Positions 18,015-26,607 are shown, numbered from the stretch's first letter. The stretch: DNA of 64,000 nucleotides from PALSA-693 sp963729695 (GCA_963729695.1 CAVSOT010000003.1:682001-746000); one strand, 5' to 3'. Numbers and translations: made by a program. The notes: a model not told the origin generated them from the sequence alone.

Positions 18015-19967
18015 ATGGCCTTGCCCGCTCCCAACCTCGACGACCGCCGGTTCCAGAACCTGGTCGACGACGCCAAACGCCTGGTCCAGCAACGCTGCCC
18101 CGAGTGGACCGATCACAACGTCTCGGACCCGGGGGTCACCCTGATCGAGACGTTCGCCTACATGGTCGACCAGCTCATCTACCGGGTCAACCGGATACCC
18201 GACCGCAATTACGTCAAGTTCCTCGAGCTGATCGGCGTGCGGCTCTTCCCGCCGACGGCCGCGACCACCAAGGTCACCTTCTGGCTGTCGGCCCCGCAGC
18301 CGACATCGGTCGCCGTGCCCCTCGGAGTCGAGGTCGCCACCCCGAGGACCGAGGCGGTGGGGTCGGCCATCGCGTTCACCACTACCGACACGTTGGACAT
18401 CGTCCCCAGCCAGATGACCTACATCGGCTCCATCCCGGCGGGGGGCACGTGGCGCAACCACACCGACACCATCAAGCTCGCCTCCTTCTCCTGCTTCTCG
18501 CCGCAGCCCGTACCCGACGAGGTACTGCTTGTCGGGCTGTCCGCGGCCGTCCCCCGCTGCGCCATCAGCCTCCGCTTCGACTGCAACATCGAGGGAATCG
18601 GGGTCGATCCCGAGTGGCCCCCGCTGGCTTGGGAGGCGTGGGACGGGGAGGGGTGGTCGGCGTGCGAGGTCGACAAGGACACGACGGGCGGGCTGAACCG
18701 GGCCGGCGAGGTGCTCATCCACATCCCGCCGACGCACGTGATGTCACTCCAGCAGCAACTCCGGGCCGGCTGGATCCGAGCCCGGGTGACCACTCCTGAG
18801 GAGGACCAGCCCTTCTACAGCAACTCTCCCCTGATCAACAGCCTCGACGTGAACACGGTGGGCGGGACGATCGAGGCGGTCCAGGCCGAGGTCATCGAAA
18901 ACGACGTCCTCGGACTGTCCGAAGGCGTGCCCGGACAGCGCTTCGGGGTGACGAGGACGCCGGTCGTCCCGTCCGGAGAGCCGGTCATCCTCGACATCTC
19001 CGACGATGAAGAGGGATGGCAGGAATGGTCGGAGGTCTCGGACTTCTCCCAGAGCGGTGCGGAGGATCGACATTTCGTGCTCGACGCGGTCGGCGGCGAG
19101 GTGCTCTTCGGGCCGGCCGTCCGGATGCCCGATGGGGCGCTGCTCCAGTACGGAGCCGTTCCGGCCAAAGGCACCGTCATCCGCCTCCAGCGCTACCACA
19201 CCGGCGGTGGGCGACAGGGCAATGTCGCCCAGATGGCGATCCGCGTGTGCCGGACGACGATCCCGTACGTGGCTCGGGTGGAGAACCGGTACCCGGCGAT
19301 GGGCGGGGTGGACGGCGAGGACGTCGACGAGGCGAAGATCCGTGGGCCCATCGTGATTCGCACGCTCGGCCGGGCGGTGACCGCCGAGGACTACGAGGAG
19401 CTGGCCAAAGAGGCGGCGCCGGAGGCGGCCCGGGTCAAGGCCGTCCCCGCTGCCACCGAGGAAGAGGCCGGGGGAGTGCGCGTGCTGCTCGTGCCGGCCG
19501 TGGCCGACGACGAGGACGGCCGGTTGTCCTTTGAGCAGCTGGTCCCGCCTCCCGAGATGCTGAGCAACGTGGCCACCTTTCTCGACTCCCGCCGCACGCT
19601 GGGGGCGAGGGTCATGGTCGAGCCCCCCGCGTACCAAGGGGTCACGGTCGTGGCCATGCTGCGAGCCCGCCCCTGGGCCGATCCACTCCGCTTGCAGAGG
19701 ACCGCGACGGATGCGCTCTACGCCTACCTTCATCCCATCAGTGGCGGCTTGGACGGGACGGGCTGGCCGTTTGGCCGACCGGTCCACATGGGAGAGATCT
19801 ATGCCCTGCTGCAGCGGCTCCCGGGCACGGAGCTGGTCGAGGACGTCAGGCTGTTCGCGGCCAACCCGATCACCGGCCAGCGAGGGCAGGCTGCGCCTCG
19901 AGTCGAAGTCGCCCCCAACGCCCTGGTCTTTTCCTACGAGCATCAAGTGCGGGTGGAGGAGTTCTGA
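18015..19967 (+). CDS. Baseplate J-like wedge protein (Afp11/Pvc11)
   Basis: A 650-residue protein starting MALPAPNLDDRRFQNLVDDA, with CPEWTDHNVSDPGVTLIETF and a C-terminal baseplate_J region (TLGRAVTAEDYEELAKEA..., RTLGARVMVEPP). It corresponds to T4 gp6 and forms the baseplate wedge ring with gp25 and the next protein. ATG 18015 is chosen because GAGGAG (18001-18006) lies 8 bases upstream. A GTG at 18006 overlapping the previous stop is an alternative that adds three residues. Confidence 0.93.
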   Translation: MALPAPNLDDRRFQNLVDDAKRLVQQRCPEWTDHNVSDPGVTLIETFAYMVDQLIYRVNRIPDRNYVKFLELIGVRLFPPTAATTKVTFWLSAPQPTSVAVPLGVEVATPRTEAVGSAIAFTTTDTLDIVPSQMTYIGSIPAGGTWRNHTDTIKLASFSCFSPQPVPDEVLLVGLSAAVPRCAISLRFDCNIEGIGVDPEWPPLAWEAWDGEGWSACEVDKDTTGGLNRAGEVLIHIPPTHVMSLQQQLRAGWIRARVTTPEEDQPFYSNSPLINSLDVNTVGGTIEAVQAEVIENDVLGLSEGVPGQRFGVTRTPVVPSGEPVILDISDDEEGWQEWSEVSDFSQSGAEDRHFVLDAVGGEVLFGPAVRMPDGALLQYGAVPAKGTVIRLQRYHTGGGRQGNVAQMAIRVCRTTIPYVARVENRYPAMGGVDGEDVDEAKIRGPIVIRTLGRAVTAEDYEELAKEAAPEAARVKAVPAATEEEAGGVRVLLVPAVADDEDGRLSFEQLVPPPEMLSNVATFLDSRRTLGARVMVEPPAYQGVTVVAMLRARPWADPLRLQRTATDALYAYLHPISGGLDGTGWPFGRPVHMGEIYALLQRLPGTELVEDVRLFAANPITGQRGQAAPRVEVAPNALVFSYEHQVRVEEF

Positions 19968-19969
19968 CC

Positions 19970-20887
19970 GTGGCTTTCGTGGCGTCGGGGCGACGGGGTA
20001 GGGAACTGCCCGGGCTGGCGGCCGACCATCCGATGCGCGGCCTGGTCGAGGGGCTGCCCAGCCCCCGGGCCATCGGAACCCAGCTGCCGGCCGCCTTGCA
20101 GGAGGACGAGTTCTGTCAGCGGATGATGACGGCGTTCGACGACGTGCTGGCTCCGATCTTCAACACCCTCGACTGCTTCGAAACGTACCTGGACCCCCAG
20201 CTCGCCCCGCCGGATTTCGTCGTCTGGCTGGCCGGCTGGGTGGGCGTCGAGATCGACGAGACCTGGACCCTCGACCGGCTCCGGCGCCTGATCCAGGATG
20301 CGGTCATCCTTTATCGGGTCCGGGGGACGGCCGCCGGACTGGCCGCCCACATCAAGCTCTATGCCGGGGTCACTCCGGAGATCGAGGACAGCGGAGGCTC
20401 CGACTGGTCGGAGACTGCCGACACCCCGCTGCCGGGTTCGGCCCAACCGCGTCTCAGGGTGCGCTTGAGAGTCGAAGACCCGGCCAGCGTCAGGAGCAGC
20501 ACGGTCAGTCGCATCATTGACTCCGATCGCCCCGCCCATCTGCCGTTCCAGCTGGAGATTCTGGTCCATGGCGACCGGGTCGAGGCCGCCGAGGAGGAGG
20601 CGGACCCGGCAGCAGCCGACGTGGAGGCCCCCGGCGCGGTCGACCTGCCCGGTTCGGAACGGATCGAGCTGGCGCCTCAGGGTCCGCTCGACGTCCTCGA
20701 GCAGGAGGCCGCCGAAGCCCCTGGTGCCATTTCTGAGGCTCCCGATGCGACCGCTGAAAGCCTCGATGCCACCTTCGAGGGTCCCGAAGCGAGCGCGGAG
20801 GATCCCGAAGCGGGGGCCGAAGGCCGCGATGCCGAGGGCCCCGAAGCCCCTGCCGAAAGCCCCGATGACACCGATCCGCCCGCCTGA
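19970..20887 (+). CDS. Tail protein I-like baseplate protein (Afp12-type) with acidic repeat tail
   Basis: Residues 1-200 contain the P2 gpI-like signature (FCQRMMTAFDDVLAPIFNTL, DFVVWLAGWVGVEIDETW, RRLIQDAVILYRVRGTAAGL). The last ~100 residues are a degenerate acidic repeat of EAP / DAT / EGPEASAEDPEAG type, presumably disordered. It is short for the Afp12 family, so it probably supplies only the core of the wedge, with targeting parts encoded elsewhere. The GTG start is two bases after the baseplate J stop. The acidic tail contrasts with the very basic protein encoded next. Confidence 0.82.
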   Translation: MAFVASGRRGRELPGLAADHPMRGLVEGLPSPRAIGTQLPAALQEDEFCQRMMTAFDDVLAPIFNTLDCFETYLDPQLAPPDFVVWLAGWVGVEIDETWTLDRLRRLIQDAVILYRVRGTAAGLAAHIKLYAGVTPEIEDSGGSDWSETADTPLPGSAQPRLRVRLRVEDPASVRSSTVSRIIDSDRPAHLPFQLEILVHGDRVEAAEEEADPAAADVEAPGAVDLPGSERIELAPQGPLDVLEQEAAEAPGAISEAPDATAESLDATFEGPEASAEDPEAGAEGRDAEGPEAPAESPDDTDPPA

Positions 20888-20905
20888 TCCTCTCGTGGTC
20901 GACCA

Positions 20906-21709
20906 ATGCCGGTGACGTTGCGACCGGGCGCGGTCCCCGGGGGGGCCGCTTCGGCCGGGAAGCACGCCTCGCAGTTCGCGTTGCTGCAAAAAAAGGCGAT
21001 GGCGGCCCGGCTGAAGCCGACTCACAGTGCCCTGGTCCGCCAGAAGGCGGTGGCCGGCAAGAACCTGTCCTCGTTGACGAAAGAGTTGAAGAAGGCGACT
21101 GGTGGGGCGAAGGGGGCGGCCAAGTCGGAGCTGTCGAAGGTCAAGAAGGCTGCGGTACCGGCCCACAAGCTGGCGGCCAAGGACGCGGGCGAGATCAAGA
21201 AGCTGGCCGGGGCGAAGAAGAGAGCTGCGCTGAAGGGCCTGGCCCCGGCCCGCAGCGCCCTGGTCCGCGAGAAGGCGGTGGCCGGCAAGAAGCTCAAGTC
21301 GTCGGCCAAGGAGTTGAAGAAGGCGACGGGTGGGGCGAAGGGGGCGGCCAAGTCGGAGTTGTCGAAGGTCAAGAAGGCTGCGGTACCGGCCCACAAGCTG
21401 GCGGCCAAGGACGCCGGCGAGATCAAGAAGCTGGCCGGGGCGAAGAAGAAGGCTGCGCTGAAGGGCCTGGCCCCGGCCCACAGCGCCTTGGTCCGGGAGA
21501 AGAAAGCGGCGGGTCAGGGCCTGACCGGTCTGAAATCTAAGCTCGGCAAGGACACCCGGGGGCTGAAGAAGGGCCTCGGCGGAATCAAGAGTGCTGCGAA
21601 GCAGAGCAAGGCGGTGCAGCCCGTGAAGAAAGTGGGAGCGGTGGCAAGCAAGACCAAGAAGGGCTCGATCGGGCGCTTCCTCAAAGTCGGGAGCCAGGGG
21701 CGACGATGA
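20906..21709 (+). CDS. Lysine/alanine-rich histone-H1-like repeat protein in the CIS operon
   Basis: The 267-residue, strongly basic protein contains two near-identical 76-residue repeats (residues 41-116 and 117-192) plus a partial third. Each repeat contains SALVRxKAVAGK, KELKKATGGAKGAAKSELSK, VKKAAVPAHKLAAKDAGEIK and KLAGAKKxAALKGLAPA. The C-terminus is a basic tail (KVGSQGRR). No signal peptide or TM segment is visible. The composition is that of histone-H1-like or nucleoid-binding proteins. Its position after the last baseplate gene, where cargo or fibre genes often sit, makes it a candidate cargo or packaging protein. That is inference. Confidence 0.75.
   Translation: MPVTLRPGAVPGGAASAGKHASQFALLQKKAMAARLKPTHSALVRQKAVAGKNLSSLTKELKKATGGAKGAAKSELSKVKKAAVPAHKLAAKDAGEIKKLAGAKKRAALKGLAPARSALVREKAVAGKKLKSSAKELKKATGGAKGAAKSELSKVKKAAVPAHKLAAKDAGEIKKLAGAKKKAALKGLAPAHSALVREKKAAGQGLTGLKSKLGKDTRGLKKGLGGIKSAAKQSKAVQPVKKVGAVASKTKKGSIGRFLKVGSQGRR
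21026..21481 (+). repeat. Two 228-bp in-frame tandem repeats
   Basis: Bases 21026-21253 and 21254-21481 encode the two 76-residue repeats of the lysine-rich protein and are nearly identical at DNA level over long runs. A third, partial unit starts at 21482. The similarity implies recent duplication and possible copy-number variation. Confidence 0.85.
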
Positions 21710-22869
21710 CCCAACCGTTGGAAGGTACACCCCGTGCCGGTACCGCTTCCGTGGCCGCGCCGGTCGGCGAACCCATTGTCCTGACGGGAAATGGGGGGAC
21801 CGGAATGCGAGCGGACCGGCTCACGTACCGCCAGGCTCGGGAGGCGCCCTGCCTGACCTGCCAGACGTCGCCGTGCTGCACCCATCTGGCGATCAGCGAC
21901 TTTCCGCTCGAGAACCTGATGGCGGTCGACCAGGCCTTCTATCTGTTGAACTTCGAGGGCATCATCGCCGGCTTAGACCGGAGCTGGAAGGTGCAGATCT
22001 ATCTGCAGCAGGCCTGCCGCTACCTCGGTCCCGAAAGTGGGCTGTGCACCGTGCACTCCACTCCATTGCAGCCCCCAATCTGCGTGCAGTACAACGCCCA
22101 GTCGTGCGGCTACCGCCACCGGATGACCGTCGAGGTCGACAGCGAACGCCCGTTGGTGGACGCCGAGCGGATGGCGTGGGTGGCCGACCATCTGGTCTTC
22201 GATGACGAACGTAGGGTGGTGGCCACCCCGGCGTGGGAGGAGATGTTGGAGGCGTTCCGTTCGATGCCGCTGCACCGGCAGCGGGCGCCGGTTCCCGAGC
22301 CCGACCCGGTCCTGCAGGAGTGGCGGGAGATCATCCTGTCGGAAAAGGGCTCCGAAGCTGCGCCACGCTCCGTCCACCACTTCGGGGACGCCCAGGTGAC
22401 CAATCCCTGCCAAGGGTGCGAGGCGTACTGCTGCAAGGTGCTGGTGTTCAACCGAGGTCTCCCCATCGAGGCGTCACAGCTGGAGTTTCTGCGGTACTGC
22501 CTCGGTTTCCCGGCGGTGGAGGTGGGCGTGGCCGACGACGGTTGGGCACTCATCGTGCACACCAGATGCCGCCACCTGGACGGCAATCGCTGCTCCGTGT
22601 TCGGCACCGACGAGCGGCCGCTCCAGTGCAGCTATTACGACGCGGTCGGCTGCGGCTACCGAGGCCACTTCGGCACCCCGAGGCCCGAAGACATCCTGCG
22701 CATCCGGCGGGAGCACTTCGAGCTGGTGGCCGACTCGCTCGTGTTCGACAACGTGGGCCGGGTGGTCGCCATCCCACCCGTGGCGGTGTTGCGCGACCGG
22801 CTCGAAGACCACGAGCGGCAGCAGGCGATGTCGATGGCAAACGTGATGATGATGGAAGTCAGTGACTAG
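21706..22869 (+). CDS. Duplicated YkgJ-type cysteine-cluster protein
   Basis: The 387-residue protein has two copies of a Zn/Fe-chelating CxCxCC-type domain. Copy 1 has C49, C52, C57-C58 (CLTCQTSPCCTH) then C104, C114, C126 and C134. Copy 2 repeats the pattern (CQGCEAYCCKV, then CRHLDGNRCSVF, CSYYDAVGCGYR). Similar segments after each cluster (YNAQSCGYRHR / YDAVGCGYRGH and VADHLVFDDERRVVA / VADSLVFDNVGRVVA) confirm an internal duplication. Single-domain YkgJ proteins are thought to bind metal, but no enzymatic role is established. It begins in an ATGA overlap with the lysine-rich gene, so the two are translated together. The tandem form in a CIS operon is unusual. Confidence 0.8.
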   Translation: MTQPLEGTPRAGTASVAAPVGEPIVLTGNGGTGMRADRLTYRQAREAPCLTCQTSPCCTHLAISDFPLENLMAVDQAFYLLNFEGIIAGLDRSWKVQIYLQQACRYLGPESGLCTVHSTPLQPPICVQYNAQSCGYRHRMTVEVDSERPLVDAERMAWVADHLVFDDERRVVATPAWEEMLEAFRSMPLHRQRAPVPEPDPVLQEWREIILSEKGSEAAPRSVHHFGDAQVTNPCQGCEAYCCKVLVFNRGLPIEASQLEFLRYCLGFPAVEVGVADDGWALIVHTRCRHLDGNRCSVFGTDERPLQCSYYDAVGCGYRGHFGTPRPEDILRIRREHFELVADSLVFDNVGRVVAIPPVAVLRDRLEDHERQQAMSMANVMMMEVSD

Positions 22870-22881
22870 GAGGGCGCGACC

Positions 22882-24339
22882 ATGACCATGACCGAATCAC
22901 TCGAGTACTTTCCGCTTTTTGATGCGGAGTCGGAAAGCGAGGAGCCGCGAGTTACTGTCGCGATCGGCTCCGGCGTAGCCGCCGTAGGCGCCCCGGACGC
23001 CCTCGGTGGGGCGGGTGCCCTCGCGCTCTATTGCTACTACGCGGACCAGAACGCGTGGGGGTTCGTGGGCGTGCTCACGGGCTCGAAGATTGCCGGCAGC
23101 GAGCAAGTCAGAGGGCTCGGCTCATCGTGCGTGGCGTTCGACGACACCATCGTGGTGGGCGCCCAGGGGGACCCGGCCACTCCCGGTCGGGTGTTCGTAC
23201 TCCGGCCCCCGTACGGCACCTGGACATACACCGCCATACCCGTGTTCGCCGAGCTGGTACGCAAGGATCAGACCAAGGGCGATTCTTTCGGAGCCTCGGT
23301 CGCCCATTGCTTCGACGGGACGGATCACTACATCGCAGTGGGTGCCCCCACGGCGGCGGCGCCGATCGGGGTCCCCGCACCCGGGCAGGTGTTCATCTTC
23401 CGGGGGCTGGAGCCGTCAAGCACCCCCTGGAACACCTCGCCGATCGCCAACCCCAACCCCTCTGGGGGACCGGACGACCTATTCGGAGCCAGCGTGGCTA
23501 TCAATCCGTCTGGTGACGGTTCCTTCCAGTGGGATGGCACGCTGACCCTCGCCGTCGGGGCGCCCGGGGCGGACGAGGGCCAGGGAGCCGTCTTCGTCGG
23601 GCGGACGACCCAGCCAGGGGCCTGGGCGCCTCCCTTCCAATTCAACCAAGCCTTGGTCCCGTTGTTCCCGGAGGCCACCGAGGATTTCCGGACCGCGGGG
23701 TTCGGGGCTTCGATCGCCATGACCGGAGGAGTGACCCTGGCCGTCGGCAGCCCCAATGACCCGAACTTCACCGACATGATCGAAGGCACCGGAGCCGTAT
23801 GGATATACCGCTATGCCGACGGATCATTTGTGAGCAATGAGGAGGACAAGGCTTCCATATTTGGACCGGCTGAGGGCGGCGCCCTGGGAAGCTCGGTCGC
23901 GTTCGCCGAGACCAGCCCGCAGGACATGGGGCAAGAAATGCTGGTGTTGCCGCAAGCCGAGCACTTGATCGTCGGCGCCCCGGGCAGGGGAGCGGGCGAC
24001 GTCTTCCGGTTCTTCAACGACCCCATCGAGGGGTGGCCGGCGGGCATGACGTTCAGCCTGGATGCGCAACTGTCGAGCCTGACGGCCAAGGCCGGCGACC
24101 GGTTCGGGGCGACGGTGGCTGCGTCGAGCTATCCGTACGGGGCGTGGTGCCTGGTGGGTTCCCCCGGCGTCGCCAAAGCCGAACAGGATGGAGGCGGTTT
24201 TCTCTATGCCGTCGCCGAGGCCCCTCCCCAGTGGCTGGAAACGCCTCCGTTGATCGCCGCGCCACCTGTTCGTTGGGGTGGCCTCGTTCCCGACTGGTGG
24301 AAGAAGTACACCCCACAGGTACCGAAGTACATCTTCTGA
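22882..24339 (+). CDS. FG-GAP (integrin-like) beta-propeller protein
   Basis: The 485-residue protein is built of repeated blades with FG-GAP signatures: FGASVAH...IAVGAP, FGASVAI...LAVGAPGADEGQGAVFVG, FGASIAM...LAVGSP, LGSSVAF...LIVGAPGRGAGDVFRF and FGATVAA...LVGSPGVA. No signal peptide is seen, so it is made in the cytoplasm, as a particle component would be. A seven-bladed propeller next to baseplate genes makes a plausible receptor-binding or fibre-tip protein. A stand-alone cytoplasmic protein is not excluded. AGGAGGG precedes ATG 22882, 12 bases after the cysteine-cluster gene. Confidence 0.8.
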   Translation: MTMTESLEYFPLFDAESESEEPRVTVAIGSGVAAVGAPDALGGAGALALYCYYADQNAWGFVGVLTGSKIAGSEQVRGLGSSCVAFDDTIVVGAQGDPATPGRVFVLRPPYGTWTYTAIPVFAELVRKDQTKGDSFGASVAHCFDGTDHYIAVGAPTAAAPIGVPAPGQVFIFRGLEPSSTPWNTSPIANPNPSGGPDDLFGASVAINPSGDGSFQWDGTLTLAVGAPGADEGQGAVFVGRTTQPGAWAPPFQFNQALVPLFPEATEDFRTAGFGASIAMTGGVTLAVGSPNDPNFTDMIEGTGAVWIYRYADGSFVSNEEDKASIFGPAEGGALGSSVAFAETSPQDMGQEMLVLPQAEHLIVGAPGRGAGDVFRFFNDPIEGWPAGMTFSLDAQLSSLTAKAGDRFGATVAASSYPYGAWCLVGSPGVAKAEQDGGGFLYAVAEAPPQWLETPPLIAAPPVRWGGLVPDWWKKYTPQVPKYIF

Positions 24340-24533
24340 CCTCGACTGGGTCGCCGGTGGTCCCATTGATTTCGAGGCTACCGGCCGGTACGCTCGGCGC
24401 CTGCTCAAAAGGAGCATAGGGGTACACGACGTAGAACTGGACCGACCCGACTGACCTCGCTAGGACCAAAGAACGAAGAGGAGCTCGAGGCAGCATCCCG
24501 AAGCGTCCTCGCTTGACGAGAAGGACCGACGCA

Positions 24534-26036
24534 GTGATCGTCTGCACGAAATGCGGGTTTCAGAACGAGGACACAGACACCTTCTGTGGGTCGTGCGCCG
24601 CCTTCTTGGAATGGTCCGGTGAGCGGGTCGAGCACGAGGAGGCCGAACCCGAGCCGCAGCCGGAGCCCGAACCCGGCCCGCAGCCGGAGCAGTCCGGCTT
24701 CATCGACCGGGTCAAGGACCGCATGGGCATCGGTGAGCCCAGGCAGGACGGCGAGGCTGCTCCCGCACCAGCGACGGCCCCAGCTCAAGACCCGGCTCCC
24801 GCGCCGGTCGGTGCCGGTGGGCCGCCGGCCGCGTCGCCCGCAGGACCCGCCGTCGTCCCGGCGCCGGCCTCGACCCCGGTAGTGCCGGCAGCGAGCGCCG
24901 CACCGGCGGCGACCCCGGCGCCGGTTTCACCGACAGCGGCCAGATCGGCGACACCACCCCTCGTGTCGCCACCACCTCCTGTTCCGCCGGCCGGTCCTGC
25001 CCCCCTCGATGCGATGGCCCCGACGCCACCACAGGGAACGCCTGGCGTGGAGACGGGTGAACGGCCCGGGGCGGCGGCCGGGGTCGGGGCGGTCGCCGCC
25101 GCGGCCGCCACCACGACCGAGCCGAACCACACCGAAACCCCGCCTCCGGTCCAACCCGGCGCGGTGAAGCCGACCGCGGTCAGCAACCGACCCGCTCCCA
25201 AAACCCGGACTGCTCCGACCCGGGTCGTCAATCCCGGCGACCTGGTCTGCGGGCAGTGCGGGGAGGGCAACGAACCCCACCGGAAGTTCTGCCGCCGCTG
25301 CGGAGCCTCGCTGCAACGAGCGGCCGTCTTTTACCTCCCCTGGTACAAGCGGTGGTGGCGATCGCTCACCACCAAGAAGAGCAAGGCCGCCGGCGACCGC
25401 CCTCGCTCTAAGCGCCGGGCTTTCGGCGGCTCCGGGAGGGGCTGGGTGGTCAGCTGGCTAGGCCGGATCCTCGGGATCGCCATCGTGGTCCTGGTGGTCC
25501 TCTCGTTCTCCGGACCATGGCACAACGCCCTGCACAACCGGGAAGAGCGCTACTACCACGACGTGATTGGCGCCGTGCACCCCAACTACACCGCCGTGCA
25601 CCCGCTGTCCGCGGCGGCCACCAGCTCCGCCCGCGGTCATCCGCCCGGGTTCGCTATCGACGGGGCCGTCAACACGTCGTGGCAGACCAACGGCGCCAAC
25701 CCCCTCGGTCAGTCACTCCTGATCAGACTGGCGTCCCCTACCAACCTGGACAAGATCGGGTTCCTCAACGGTGACCAGGACACCCCCCAGGCCTACCTGA
25801 CCGAACCGCGGCCCGAGCTCATTCACATGACGTTCCTGAGCAAGCCCACGCCAGGCCATACGACCAAGCCCTATTCGAAGAGCGTCACCCTCAAGGACAC
25901 GGCGTCCTTCCAGACGTTCACGCTCGACGCCAAAGACGTCAGCTCCATCACGATCACCATCGGTTCGGTCTACGAGTCGAACCAGGGGACGCACGCCGCC
26001 ATCGCCGAGGTCGAGCTCTTCGTCAAGAAGCTGTGA
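24534..26036 (+). CDS. Zinc-ribbon / Pro-rich / TM / discoidin-like membrane protein
   Basis: A 500-residue protein. An N-terminal zinc ribbon (CTKCGFQ...CGSC) is followed by acidic Glu/Pro repeats, a ~200-residue Pro/Ala linker, a second zinc ribbon (CGQCGEGNEPHRKFCRRCGA) and a basic patch. One TM helix follows (WLGRILGIAIVVLVVLSF), then an F5/8 type C-like sandwich (SSARGHPPGFAIDGAVNTSW...VSSITITIGSVYESNQGTHA) at the C-terminus. I infer cytoplasmic zinc ribbons and an extracellular carbohydrate-binding-like domain. It may tether the particle to the membrane, as CisA does in Streptomyces, although homology to CisA is not shown. GTG 24534 is chosen for its AAGGA site; TTG 24513 is an alternative. 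Confidence 0.8.
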   Translation: MIVCTKCGFQNEDTDTFCGSCAAFLEWSGERVEHEEAEPEPQPEPEPGPQPEQSGFIDRVKDRMGIGEPRQDGEAAPAPATAPAQDPAPAPVGAGGPPAASPAGPAVVPAPASTPVVPAASAAPAATPAPVSPTAARSATPPLVSPPPPVPPAGPAPLDAMAPTPPQGTPGVETGERPGAAAGVGAVAAAAATTTEPNHTETPPPVQPGAVKPTAVSNRPAPKTRTAPTRVVNPGDLVCGQCGEGNEPHRKFCRRCGASLQRAAVFYLPWYKRWWRSLTTKKSKAAGDRPRSKRRAFGGSGRGWVVSWLGRILGIAIVVLVVLSFSGPWHNALHNREERYYHDVIGAVHPNYTAVHPLSAAATSSARGHPPGFAIDGAVNTSWQTNGANPLGQSLLIRLASPTNLDKIGFLNGDQDTPQAYLTEPRPELIHMTFLSKPTPGHTTKPYSKSVTLKDTASFQTFTLDAKDVSSITITIGSVYESNQGTHAAIAEVELFVKKL

Positions 26037-26109
26037 TCCGAAGCGCCTCTGATCGTCAACGCTTCTGGTTTTTAACGCTTCTGGTCGTTTCAGCTTCTGG
26101 TCGACCCGT

Positions 26110-26493
26110 TCAGGGGGTTGCGGTCACCGACACCTGACCGGGAAAGGTGATGACGATCTCGCCGCCCCAGGCGCACTGGCAAGTGCACTCCTCCGTCAGC
26201 GCCGGCAGTTCCTCGATCAGTACGGAGGTCGAGCCCGGCTTCCAGGGCGTGGTGACCGGGACGCACGGCATGGGCGTCAACACTCCCAGGGCGGCGGTAG
26301 TGGCAGTCGCCACCTCAGGGTTGGCGATCGAGCTGCACATCCCGAACGGGGGGATATTTTCCAGCGGGATGCAGTCAGCGATGTTGGCGGCCGGTAAGGA
26401 GCTGGCCAACACCATGTGCGGGGTGGGGCTGAGCACCGACGGCGCCACCCCGAAGCTGCACATCATCATGGCCCCCTCGGTCACCATGCTCAT
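26110..26493 (-). CDS. DUF4280 PAAR-like spike tip protein
   Basis: The 127-residue protein shows the DUF4280 pattern: GAMMMCSFGVAPS, IPPFGMCSSIANPEVATATT, LTPMPCVPVTTPWKPGS, then CTCQCAWGGEIVITFPGQ. DUF4280 proteins are PAAR-like sharp tips that cap the spike and may carry a toxin extension. No extension is present here, so this is a bare tip (Afp10-like role). It is the only gene of the locus on the minus strand and converges on the zinc-ribbon gene. Its upstream region (26494-26607) is shared with the divergent oxidoreductase. Confidence 0.88.
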   Translation of the reverse strand: MSMVTEGAMMMCSFGVAPSVLSPTPHMVLASSLPAANIADCIPLENIPPFGMCSSIANPEVATATTAALGVLTPMPCVPVTTPWKPGSTSVLIEELPALTEECTCQCAWGGEIVITFPGQVSVTATP

Positions 26494-26607
26494 CGCCGGA
26501 CCTCCTCCTCGCCAGGAGCCGAGCGTACCCCACGACGGCGTCAGGCACGACCCGCCAGGACCCGATTTGCCCCGCTGCGCTACAGCCTGGCGCCTACGCT
26601 TCGTGGC

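Noticed and set aside
19943..21730. Minus-strand open frame (595 codons) with Leu-rich repeats
   Set aside because: It is the reverse of the tail protein I and lysine-rich repeat genes; its repeats only mirror the plus-strand duplication.
5043..26493. Ordinary contractile-tailed prophage
   Set aside because: No capsid, portal, terminase, integrase, lysis or replication gene occurs, and a CIS-type AAA+ ATPase, LysM hub and DUF4255 terminator are present.
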